Position numbers and translations under genes: made by a program. Shown in pieces: positions 27,794-37,650 of a stretch of 64,000 bases of DNA. Source of the stretch: Hydrocarboniphaga daqingensis. Lineage in GTDB: Bacteria; Pseudomonadota; Gammaproteobacteria; Nevskiales; Nevskiaceae. Numbering within the stretch: position 1 is the stretch's first letter; each line of letters begins with the position of its first letter. A model generated the notes under the pieces. It saw nothing but the letters and a program-made list of their open reading frames with translations, was not told where the DNA came from and ran no database searches. Location: assembly GCF_900129825.1 (NCBI RefSeq), contig NZ_FQWZ01000002.1:186001-250000 (forward strand). The letters are read 5' to 3'.

Positions 27794-28128
27794 CGTTGGG
27801 CGATGCGGATCCAGAGCTTCTGCAGATCGGCGTCGAAGTCGGCCCGTGGGCGACTCCGAGCGGCGGGTTTTGCCATCACGACAATGTCGCAGGCCGGTAA
27901 TCGAGCTTGCGCTTCGCGGAAGCTGGCGCGGATTTGCCGCTTGAGGCGATTACGGTCGACCGCCAGTGCCGCTTGCTTGCGGGAGATGGCCAGGCCCAGC
28001 CGAGGCTGGTCGAGGCTGCCGGCGCAGACCACGGCGGTCAGCAGCGGCGTGGTTTCACGCCGGCCGCTTTTGAACACCCGCTCGAAGTCGGCGGGGTTCA
28101 GCAGGCGCGCACGACGGGTGAAGCGCAA
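27769..28128 (-). CDS. rnpA: Ribonuclease P protein component
   Basis: 119-residue basic protein cofactor of RNase P, which matures tRNA 5' ends. The start is [19 protein letters not shown], and the RNA-binding signature is [18 protein letters not shown] (the RNR motif). It is 30 bases downstream of rpmH and overlaps yidD. Confidence 0.95.
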   Translation of the reverse strand: MRFTRRARLLNPADFERVFKSGRRETTPLLTAVVCAGSLDQPRLGLAISRKQAALAVDRNRLKRQIRASFREAQARLPACDIVVMAKPAARSRPRADFDADLQKLWIRIAQRWSASSSS

Positions 28129-28158
28129 AGGCGCTCAGCCGGCCGCGCGCTGCCGGCT

Positions 28159-28296
28159 TCAGACCGGCGTCAGGCGAGCGCGGCCCTTGGCACGACGGCG
28201 GGCCAGCACCTTGCGGCCACCGACGGTTGCCATGCGGGCGCGGAAACCATGGGTGCGCTTACGGCGCAGCGAATGCGGCTGGAAGGTGCGTTTCAT
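28159..28296 (-). CDS. rpmH: 50S ribosomal protein L34
   Basis: 45-residue basic protein beginning [20 protein letters not shown] and ending ARLTPV, the complete and highly conserved L34 sequence. It is the first gene of the leftward origin-proximal operon; its promoter must lie in the spacer before dnaA. Confidence 0.98.
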   Translation of the reverse strand: MKRTFQPHSLRRKRTHGFRARMATVGGRKVLARRRAKGRARLTPV

Positions 28297-28570
28297 GGCG
28301 AGTCATCATCAACAGCAAAAAAGGGCGCGGATTGTAGCGGCAACACGGGCCCGGGAACAAGCTGGGCGATCGAGGCGCTTAGCGACACTCGCTGTGGATA
28401 ACTACGGGTGCCGCGGTTAGACTCTGAGGCTTACCCGTGCTGCCTGGTGTCGAGCCCCGAGCTCGAGCGCGCCGTCGTCGGCGCCTGCATTCGCGGGCAG
28501 CCCTTTTCTAAGGAAGACCGCTGCTTTACCCCATGTTGCGTCCTCTTTCTCCAACCGAGCACAGCGGCCG
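28297..28570. promoter_or_regulatory. rpmH-dnaA divergent promoter region with one DnaA box
   Basis: A 274-base spacer between divergent rpmH and dnaA. It contains a perfect 9-base DnaA box in reverse orientation (TGTGGATAA at 28393-28401). Such a box here usually autoregulates dnaA and can be part of oriC in some gammaproteobacteria. No other perfect box was seen. Promoters must exist on both strands, but I could not assign -35/-10 pairs confidently. Confidence 0.6.
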
Positions 28571-29905
28571 ATGAGCATTCCAGAGTTCGATACATGGGCT
28601 CGCTGCGTCGACTGGCTGGAAGGCGAGCTCAGCGGCCAAGACGTCAGCACCTGGATCCGGCCGTTATCGGTCAAGCGCCTACCGGATCGGCTGTTGGTGA
28701 CCGCTCCGAACCGCATGGTGATGGAGCGGGTTCGCGCGGATTTCGTTCTGTCGATCCAACGCGCCTGGCTGGCCTGCGACGGCGCTGATTTGCCCGTCGA
28801 AGTCAGCACCGCGACCGAGGCGCGCAGCTTGAGCGGCGCTGGTAGCTCCCCGACCAGCGGCCCGATCGAGCCGGAACGCTGGACGCAGAACGGCAAGCTC
28901 GATCCACGTTACACGTTCGACAGCTTCATTCAAGGCAAGTCGAACTCCCAGGCTCGCGCCGCTTGCCAGCATGTCGCCGAGTCACCGGGCGTGGCCTACA
29001 ACCCGTTGCTGATCTACGGAGCGTCGGGTCTGGGCAAGACTCATTTAATGCATGCCATCGGCAATGCACTGCTCGCACGCTCGGCCAGGGCGCGTGTCGT
29101 TTATGTAGGGGCCGAACAATGGGTCAACCAGTTCGTCGCCGCGCTTCGTCACAACAACACGGAAGAGTTCAAGAGCTTCTATCGGTCCGCCGACGCGCTG
29201 CTGATCGATGATATTCACTTCTTTGCCGGCAAGGCCGTCAATCAAGAAGAGTTCTTCCACACGTTCAACACCTTGATGGACGGGCGCAAGCAGATCGTGC
29301 TGACTTGCGACCGCTTCCCGAAGGAGCTGGACCGGCTCGACGATCGTCTCAAGTCGCGTTTCAGCTGGGGTTTGACCGTATCGGTCGAGCCACCGGACCT
29401 CGAAACCCGGGTTGCGATCCTGCTGGCCAAAGCCGAGCAGTTCCATCTGAGCCTGTCGACCGAGGTCGCGTTCTTCGTGGCCCAGCACATCCGGTCCAAT
29501 GTCCGCGAACTGGAAGGCTCGCTACTGCGATTGGCGGCCGGTGTACGCCTGCAGGGCGAGACGATCAGCATCGAGTTCGCCCGGCATTCGCTGCGCGACA
29601 TGCTGGCGCATTACGAGCGCTTGGTGACCATCGACAACATCATGGGAACCGTCAGCAAGTACTACAACATTCAAATGAAAGAGCTGCGCTCGCCTCGGCG
29701 GAACCGCTCCCTGGCTCGACCGCGACAGATCGCGATGAGCTTGGCCCGGGAACTGACGCAGCACAGCTTGCCGGAGATCGGTGCTGCGTTTGAAAAGGAC
29801 CATACGACGGTGCTGCATGCTTGTCGCACCATCGCCAAGCTCAGAGAAGAGGACCAGCGTGTCCGTGAAGACTACGAGAATCTGCTGCGTCAGCTGAGCT
29901 TCTAG
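28571..29905 (+). CDS. dnaA: Chromosomal replication initiator DnaA
   Basis: 444-residue AAA+ initiator that binds DnaA boxes and melts oriC. Domain I spans about 1-80 and a short linker follows to about 110. The ATPase has Walker A GASGLGKTH near 149-157, Walker B LLIDDIHFF and sensor-2 region VRELEGSLLRL. Domain IV carries the DNA-binding signature KDHTTVLHACRTI. The linker is shorter than in E. coli (467 residues). The ATG at 28571 gives the conserved domain I start. Confidence 0.97.
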   Translation: MSIPEFDTWARCVDWLEGELSGQDVSTWIRPLSVKRLPDRLLVTAPNRMVMERVRADFVLSIQRAWLACDGADLPVEVSTATEARSLSGAGSSPTSGPIEPERWTQNGKLDPRYTFDSFIQGKSNSQARAACQHVAESPGVAYNPLLIYGASGLGKTHLMHAIGNALLARSARARVVYVGAEQWVNQFVAALRHNNTEEFKSFYRSADALLIDDIHFFAGKAVNQEEFFHTFNTLMDGRKQIVLTCDRFPKELDRLDDRLKSRFSWGLTVSVEPPDLETRVAILLAKAEQFHLSLSTEVAFFVAQHIRSNVRELEGSLLRLAAGVRLQGETISIEFARHSLRDMLAHYERLVTIDNIMGTVSKYYNIQMKELRSPRRNRSLARPRQIAMSLARELTQHSLPEIGAAFEKDHTTVLHACRTIAKLREEDQRVREDYENLLRQLSF

Positions 29906-30148
29906 GCCGGCTGCACAAGCTGTGAAACGGTGGGGGTGGCAAGTTGTGGATAAGCTTGTGGGGTTTTGGGAGCGCAATTGATGCAGCGCTTATCCACAGT
30001 TTGAGCGATGCTCGTCAAACAGCTCCACGAGTGCTGCCAAGGTCTTTCAAGTATCTGGATTTAAAAGGATTGTGGGAAGTTATCCCAAGCGGGAACGTCG
30101 CTCTACTATTGTTGATTTTGAATAAAGAACACCGAGAAAGGTGATGAC
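29906..30148. other. Candidate oriC (dnaA-dnaN spacer)
   Basis: A 243-base spacer with two perfect DnaA boxes in opposite orientation: TGTGGATAA at 29945-29953 and TTATCCACA at 29990-29998. A TGGGA(5)TCCCA inverted repeat at 30073-30087 overlaps a near-match box (TTATCCCAA). The stretch around 30050-30070 (tatctggatttaaaaggatt) and 30100-30130 are AT-rich for this genome and could be the unwinding element. With the strand switch at rpmH/dnaA this makes the dnaA-dnaN gap the better origin candidate. GC-skew analysis was not possible here. Confidence 0.55.
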
Positions 30149-31249
30149 ATGAAGATCCAAGTCGGCCGAAACGAGTTGTTGAGTGCGCTGCAGTCCGTCA
30201 TCGGTGTCGTCGAACGTCGCCAGACGTTGCCGGTACTCGGCAATTTCCTGCTGGATGTTGCCGACGACGTGCTGACGGTCACCGGCACCGACCTTGAAAT
30301 GGAATTGATCGGCCGGGCCCGCGTCCAGAACCTTGCACCGGGTCGGACGACCGTACCGGCCCGCAAGCTGTTCGATATCTGCCGCGGTTTGCCCGAAGGC
30401 GCTGAGCTGACGCTGGAGGCGGCGGCCGACAAGGTCACGGTGCGCTCCGGCAAGAGCCGGTTCACGCTGTCGTCGCTGCGCGCCGATGAGTTCCCGTCGA
30501 TGGGTGCGGCGGCAGGCGGCGTAGCGGTGACGCTGAAGCGGGCCGAGTTGAAGTTGCTGCTGGAGCGAACCCAGTTCGCGATGGCACAGCAGGATGTCCG
30601 CTACTACCTCAACGGCTTGCTGATCGATGTCTCGCCCAAGCGCTTGCGCGCTGTTGCGACCGACGGCCACCGTCTGGCGTTCAGCGAGTTGGTTCGCGAC
30701 ATCGGCGTGACCGAGTCCATGCAGGCGATCTTGCCGCGCAAGTCGATCATCGAACTGAGCCGTTTGCTCGACAACACCGACGAAGAAGTGTCGTTGGTGA
30801 TCGCGCCGGGCCAGGCGATGGTGGATATCGACAGCGTCAAGTTGACGACGAAGACGATCGACGGTCGCTTCCCTGACTATGAGCGCGTGATCCCGGAAAA
30901 CGGCGACAAGCGGGTCACCGCTGATCGCGAAACCCTGCGTCGTGCATTGGCGCGGACGGCGATTCTGTCGAACGAGAAGTTCCGCGGCGTTCGTCTGTTG
31001 CTCGACGAGGGTGTGCTCAAACTCCAGACGCACAACCCGGAGCACGAAGAGGCCGAGGAAGAAATCGAGGTCTCGTACAGCGGGGCAGCGATGGAGATCG
31101 GCTTCAACGTTAACTACCTGCTCGACGCGCTGGGCGTTATGGCGGCTCAGGAAGTGGCGTTGGAACTGAAGAACGCGGAATCCAGCGGGCTGCTGCATGA
31201 AGCGGGTGATGCGTCGAGCAAGTACGTCATCATGCCGATGCGGCTCTGA
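30149..31249 (+). CDS. dnaN: DNA polymerase III sliding clamp (beta subunit)
   Basis: 366-residue clamp with three repeated domains; the homodimer encircles DNA and tethers polymerases. It starts MKIQVGRNELLSALQSVIGV and includes TLPVLGNFLLDV, YYLNGLLIDV, ATDGHRLAF and the conserved C terminus YVIMPMRL, which forms part of the partner-binding cleft. AAGG sits seven bases before the ATG. It is followed by recF after six bases. Confidence 0.97.
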   Translation: MKIQVGRNELLSALQSVIGVVERRQTLPVLGNFLLDVADDVLTVTGTDLEMELIGRARVQNLAPGRTTVPARKLFDICRGLPEGAELTLEAAADKVTVRSGKSRFTLSSLRADEFPSMGAAAGGVAVTLKRAELKLLLERTQFAMAQQDVRYYLNGLLIDVSPKRLRAVATDGHRLAFSELVRDIGVTESMQAILPRKSIIELSRLLDNTDEEVSLVIAPGQAMVDIDSVKLTTKTIDGRFPDYERVIPENGDKRVTADRETLRRALARTAILSNEKFRGVRLLLDEGVLKLQTHNPEHEEAEEEIEVSYSGAAMEIGFNVNYLLDALGVMAAQEVALELKNAESSGLLHEAGDASSKYVIMPMRL

Positions 31250-31255
31250 TCGAGG

Positions 31256-32329
31256 ATGCACATCCGTCAGGCGCGAGGGCAGAACCTGCGCCTGTATTCG
31301 AGGTTCGAGCTGGAGCCTTCGCCGTCGCTGAATCTGATCGTCGGCGCCAATGCAGCGGGCAAGACCAGCTTGTTGGAAGGACTGTATTTGCTCGGTAGGG
31401 CTCGCAGCTTTCGCAGTTCTGAAGCGGCTGAGCTGCTGGGCCCGAGTGGATCAGGTTGGAGCTTGTACGCCGATATCGAGCATGAGGCCCAGCATGATCG
31501 GCTTGGCATCGGTTGGATGGATGGCGAGCAGGAACAGCGTCTGAACGGCGAGAAGGTTCGAGCTTCAGCGCTTCCGCGAACCTTGCCGTTGCAGCTGATC
31601 GATCCGATCGGACATCGATTGGTTGAGGAGGGCCCTGGCTACCGCCGGAGCTACCTCGACTGGGGTGTGTTCCACGTGGAACCTTCGTTTTACGCGACCT
31701 GGCAGCGTTACCAGCGTTGCTTGAAGCAGCGCAATCAGGCGTTGAGATTGGGGTCGAGTGATCGCGCGATCTCGGCATGGGACGAGGAGCTGAGCCTCGC
31801 CGCTGAGTCCGTGACCGCGATGCGCAAAGCCCATGCGGCCGCGTTGAGCTCGGTGGCAGCCGACTGGGTCGCCGAACTGCTCGACATCGCGGGCGCCCGA
31901 ATCGACTTCATGCAGGGCTGGAATGCTGAGACGCCTTATCGCGAAGTGCTGGAGCAACAGCTGCCTCAGCACCGGCGTTTGGCCACGACGGCGCAGGGTC
32001 CGCATCGCGCGGAACTGAAGCTGTCGTTGGCGGGGCAGCGAGCCAAGGGACGTGTATCGAGAGGGCAGCAGAAGCTGCTCGTGGCGGCGCTGGTGCTGGC
32101 ACAATGTGCGATTCTGATCGCCCACGGTCGGCCGGCTCCGGTGATCTTGATTGATGATTTCGGGGCCGAGTTGTCGGCGGCTTTTCAAGAACGATTTGCG
32201 CGGGCTCTATTCCGATACCCCGGCCAGATCTTCATAACGGCTTTTGAGTTACCGACGGCGTTTAAGCAGCAGGATGTGCGGATGTTCCACGTGGAACATG
32301 GCCAGCTCAGCCTGACAGCTGCGCCTTGA
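31256..32329 (+). CDS. recF: DNA replication and repair protein RecF
   Basis: 357-residue SMC-like ATPase that helps load RecA at gaps with RecO/RecR. Walker A is GANAAGKTS (30-38), and the SMC-type signature is SRGQQKLLVAALVLAQ. Walker B is VILIDDFGAEL near residue 300. The RecF-typical IGHRLVEEGPGYRRSYLDWG is present. It is co-directional between dnaN and gyrB with short spacers. Confidence 0.95.
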   Translation: MHIRQARGQNLRLYSRFELEPSPSLNLIVGANAAGKTSLLEGLYLLGRARSFRSSEAAELLGPSGSGWSLYADIEHEAQHDRLGIGWMDGEQEQRLNGEKVRASALPRTLPLQLIDPIGHRLVEEGPGYRRSYLDWGVFHVEPSFYATWQRYQRCLKQRNQALRLGSSDRAISAWDEELSLAAESVTAMRKAHAAALSSVAADWVAELLDIAGARIDFMQGWNAETPYREVLEQQLPQHRRLATTAQGPHRAELKLSLAGQRAKGRVSRGQQKLLVAALVLAQCAILIAHGRPAPVILIDDFGAELSAAFQERFARALFRYPGQIFITAFELPTAFKQQDVRMFHVEHGQLSLTAAP

Positions 32330-34747
<2,418 letters not shown>

Positions 34748-34756
34748 GTGATAAAA

Positions 34757-34797
34757 ATGACGTGACAAACGTCAAAGCTAAGGCTTTGTCACGTCAT
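34757..34797 (-). terminator. Long hairpin, terminator of the leftward lipoprotein gene
   Basis: Perfect 13-base arms ATGACGTGACAAA (34757-34769) and TTTGTCACGTCAT (34785-34797). Read on the minus strand the stem is followed by TTTTTAT, as in an intrinsic terminator. It also sits ten bases after the gyrB stop, so it may block rightward transcription. The TGA stop of the lipoprotein gene (34794-34796) lies inside the stem. An alternative small stem CAAAGC/GCTTTG (34773-34788) competes with the long one. Confidence 0.75.
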
Positions 34798-35303
34798 AAC
34801 GGGTCGGCAGTGCGATCTGCCAGCGCATCCGTGCGCCAAGCGGGCGCTGCGCGGCTCTGCCAGACCTGACTGAACAGCGCCCTGAACTCGGCTTCCGAAC
34901 GGCCCTTGGCGTCCGCTGACGCCGCGGCGCGATACAGGGCGACACGGTCGGCATTGTCCTCGGCGACCCATTCGCGGACCTCGATCCGCTGATCCGGTGG
35001 GATTCGCTCGGCGTCGGTCAGCAGCAGATAGCCTTCCGCATCCAATCCAACCGCGCCCAGGTCCAGCCAGGGCCGCAGCCAAGCGAGCCGCGCTTCCATC
35101 GTCGAGGCTATGTGACGCAGCTCCGGCGTCGGCAGGCTGCTGCGCAAACGGGCATCGGATATCGCCGGGTCGCGCCAGATTTCGTCGACGATCGCTTCCG
35201 GTTCGATCACCGCGCTGCCGGGTCGCAGCGCGGTGCATGCGGCCAGCGTGGCCAGCAACAAGCCGGCCAGCGCCAAGCGGCATCGCGCGCTGGCGCCGCT
35301 CAC
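34794..35303 (-). CDS. Hypothetical lipoprotein (weak YdbL/DUF1318 resemblance)
   Basis: 169-residue protein with a lipoprotein signal (LALAGLLLATLAAC). The middle (LGAVGLDAEGYLLL, then VREWVAEDNADRVALYRAAA) resembles the DUF1318/YdbL pattern of G-x-VG...GYL followed by N..R...Y...A, but the match is loose. The last third matches nothing I recognise. The GTG start overlaps the esterase stop (GTGA). The gene ends inside a strong hairpin. Function unknown. Confidence 0.65.
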   Translation of the reverse strand: MSGASARCRLALAGLLLATLAACTALRPGSAVIEPEAIVDEIWRDPAISDARLRSSLPTPELRHIASTMEARLAWLRPWLDLGAVGLDAEGYLLLTDAERIPPDQRIEVREWVAEDNADRVALYRAAASADAKGRSEAEFRALFSQVWQSRAAPAWRTDALADRTADPL

Positions 35304-35974
35304 GGCAGCCGCGCCAGCAGAAACTCGCGAATGGCGTCCACCTCGTCGTCGCAGACTTCATGTTGCATCGGATAGTCGTTCCAGCCGACGCCGTAGCCCG
35401 CCGCGCGTAGTCGGTCGCGACTCCAGAGCCCTAAGTGCAGCGGCAGAATCGAGTCGTACTGGCCGTGCTGCATCAGGATCGGCAGCGCCCGGTTCGCGGT
35501 CGACGTCTCGGCGTCCAGCGTCGACTCCATCGGCAAATAGGTCGACAGTGCCAGCAGCCCGCCCAATGGCGACGGATAGCGCAGCGCCGTGTGCAAAGCG
35601 AGCGCGCCGCCTTGCGAGAAGCCGGCGATGATGATCCGCCGGCTTGGGATGCCCGAGGCAATCTGTTCGTCGATCAAGCCGGCAATGCGCTGCTGCGAGC
35701 GCCGAATACCCTCGACGTCCTGACGTCCTTGCCGGTCCAGCGACAGGATGTCGAACCAGCTGCGCATCGGCATGCCACCGTTGAGGCTCACTGGCATGAC
35801 CGAGGCATGCGGGAATACGAAGCGCCAAGCCTGAGCGGGCTGCAAGCGCAGCGACGCCACCAGCGGCACGAAGTCGTGTCCATCGGCGCCGAGCCCATGC
35901 AGCCAGATGATCGCGGCGGTTGCCGGTGTGGCCGGCTCTAGCGTCACCCGGTCAGCAGATTCGGTCTTGGTCAT
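35300..35974 (-). CDS. Alpha/beta-hydrolase carboxylesterase (EstB/YpfH-like)
   Basis: 224-residue cytosolic serine esterase of the phospholipase/carboxylesterase family. IIWLHGLGADGHDFVPLV opens the fold and would carry the oxyanion hole. GFSQGGAL holds the nucleophile Ser, GQYDSILP the Asp and YPMQHEVCDDE the His. Relatives hydrolyse short acyl esters or lysophospholipids. I start at the ATG at 35972-35974, which has GGAG six bases upstream; a 380-residue reading extending further upstream is not conserved. It overlaps the lipoprotein gene by four bases. Confidence 0.9.
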   Translation of the reverse strand: MTKTESADRVTLEPATPATAAIIWLHGLGADGHDFVPLVASLRLQPAQAWRFVFPHASVMPVSLNGGMPMRSWFDILSLDRQGRQDVEGIRRSQQRIAGLIDEQIASGIPSRRIIIAGFSQGGALALHTALRYPSPLGGLLALSTYLPMESTLDAETSTANRALPILMQHGQYDSILPLHLGLWSRDRLRAAGYGVGWNDYPMQHEVCDDEVDAIREFLLARLP

Positions 35975-36085
35975 CAGGTGCTCCGGCGAAGTTGACGCGA
36001 TTGTCGAAGCGCCCTGAGGGACAGGCAAGCGCTGCGTAGCGGCTGCAGCCGTTAAACTGCCGTCACTTCCGCCGACGTAACCGCC

Positions 36086-36328
36086 ATGGCCGCTATTTTG
36101 ATGTCCCGACGCGCGATCATTGCCGGTCTGAGCCTGGTCGCAACCGTTCAGATCACCGCTTGCGGCCAGACCGGCGACTTGGTGCTGCCCAAGCGCAAAC
36201 CGCCGGCGTCCCAAGTGCCGGTTGCACCACCACCGGCACCGATGCCGGCGTCGACCACCGAGCCAGCGCCGACCGACGCTGACGATCCTCGCCAGCCCAA
36301 GCCGTCCGTGCCGGGCACCGATCGCTGA
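36086..36328 (+). CDS. lptM: LptM/YifL-like small lipoprotein
   Basis: 80-residue (or 75 if the ATG at 36101 is used) lipoprotein: a short signal ending ITAC, then GQTGDLVLPK, the LptM hallmark (C-G-x-x-G-x-L-x-x-P), and a Pro/Ala-rich tail. LptM binds the LptDE outer-membrane lipopolysaccharide translocon and helps its disulfide maturation. The position just upstream of lysA is the common gammaproteobacterial arrangement. The assignment rests on motif, size and context. Confidence 0.8.
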   Translation: MAAILMSRRAIIAGLSLVATVQITACGQTGDLVLPKRKPPASQVPVAPPPAPMPASTTEPAPTDADDPRQPKPSVPGTDR

Positions 36329-36362
36329 CGCGACCTCAACAACCGATCCAAACCAGACCAAC

Positions 36363-37613
36363 GTGGACCATTTCCAATATCGCGACGGCGCCCTGTACGC
36401 CGAGCAGGTGTCGCTGACCCATCTGGCCGCCGAGCATGGCACGCCAACTTACGTTTACTCGCGGGCAACGCTGGAGCGCCACTACCGGGCGTTCGACGAC
36501 GCGCTGTCCAGCGTGCCGCATCAGGTCTGCTTCGCGGTCAAGGCCAATTCGAACATCGCCGTGCTTCAAGTGCTCGCCGCGCTCGGCAGTGGCTTCGACA
36601 TCGTCTCGGGTGGCGAACTGCGCCGCGTGCTGCGCGCTGGCGGTGACCCGGCCAAAGTCGTGTTCAGCGGCGTTGGCAAAACGGAGGCCGAGTTGCGCTT
36701 GGCGCTCGAGCATGGCGTCGGTTGCTTCAACGTCGAGTCCGAGTACGAATTGCTGCAGCTCGACGCGTTGGCGCAGCAAGTTGGGCGCGTCGCCAGTATT
36801 GCCTTGCGGGTCAATCCCGATGTCGACGCCAAGACGCACCCGTACATTTCAACGGGCCTGAAGCAGAACAAGTTCGGCGTCGACCTGATCACGGCCGAGC
36901 GGCTGTATCGTCACGCGGCGACCTGCAAGGGATTGAAGGTTGTCGGCATCGCCAGCCACATCGGATCGCAGTTGCTCGACGTGTCGCCGTATCTGGACGC
37001 ACTCGACCGCGTGCTGGCGCTGGTCGATCGTCTGGCCGCTGCCGGCATCGTGCTGCAGCATCTCGATGTCGGTGGTGGCTTGGGCGTGCGTTATCGCGAC
37101 GAACAACCGACCGAACCGGCCGACTGGGCTGCGGCCTTTCTGCCCAAGCTCGCTGGCCGCAAGCTGACGATCTTCACCGAGCCTGGCCGTGCGATCGCCG
37201 GCAATGCTGGCGTGCTGCTGACGCGCGTGCTGCTGCTCAAGCCGGGCGAAGCCAAGCAGTTCGCGGTCGTCGATGCGGCGATGAACGACTTGCTGCGGCC
37301 GGCGCTGTACCAAGCCTGGATGGACATCGTTCCGGTGCAGCCGCAGGACCGCGCCAGCGCGGTCTACGACGTGGTCGGGCCGGTTTGCGAAACCGGCGAC
37401 TGGATCGGCCGCGACCGCGAGCTGTCGATCGCACCCGGCGACTTGCTGGCGGTGCGCACCGCGGGCGCCTACGGCTTCGTGATGAGCAGCAACTACAACT
37501 CGCGCGGCCGCGCGGCCGAGATCATCGTCGACGGTAATCGTGCCGTCGTCGTCCGCGAACGCGAAAGTTTCGACGACCTGATCGCCAACGAGCGCCTGCT
37601 CGATCCGCGCTAA
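36363..37613 (+). CDS. lysA: Diaminopimelate decarboxylase
   Basis: 416-residue PLP enzyme converting meso-diaminopimelate to lysine. The PLP lysine is in CFAVKANSNIAVL. Family motifs include GSGFDIVSGGELRRVLRAG, ASHIGSQLLDVSPY, HLDVGGGLGVRY and the EPGRAIAGNAGVLLTRV phosphate loop, with GPVCETGDWIGRDREL supplying the active-site Cys across the dimer. GTG at 36363 gives the standard N terminus (DHFQYRDGALYAE); the reading continues upstream, but that part is arginine-rich and unlike the family. Confidence 0.95.
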   Translation: MDHFQYRDGALYAEQVSLTHLAAEHGTPTYVYSRATLERHYRAFDDALSSVPHQVCFAVKANSNIAVLQVLAALGSGFDIVSGGELRRVLRAGGDPAKVVFSGVGKTEAELRLALEHGVGCFNVESEYELLQLDALAQQVGRVASIALRVNPDVDAKTHPYISTGLKQNKFGVDLITAERLYRHAATCKGLKVVGIASHIGSQLLDVSPYLDALDRVLALVDRLAAAGIVLQHLDVGGGLGVRYRDEQPTEPADWAAAFLPKLAGRKLTIFTEPGRAIAGNAGVLLTRVLLLKPGEAKQFAVVDAAMNDLLRPALYQAWMDIVPVQPQDRASAVYDVVGPVCETGDWIGRDRELSIAPGDLLAVRTAGAYGFVMSSNYNSRGRAAEIIVDGNRAVVVRERESFDDLIANERLLDPR

Positions 37614-37650
37614 GCCCATCACTGAATCCTGCCGCTGGTAACCGCCGCCC

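Noticed and set aside
35300-36442. Extension of the esterase gene to 380 codons
   Set aside because: The upstream part is antisense to lptM and low-complexity; the internal ATG at 35974 has GGAG upstream and the family length.
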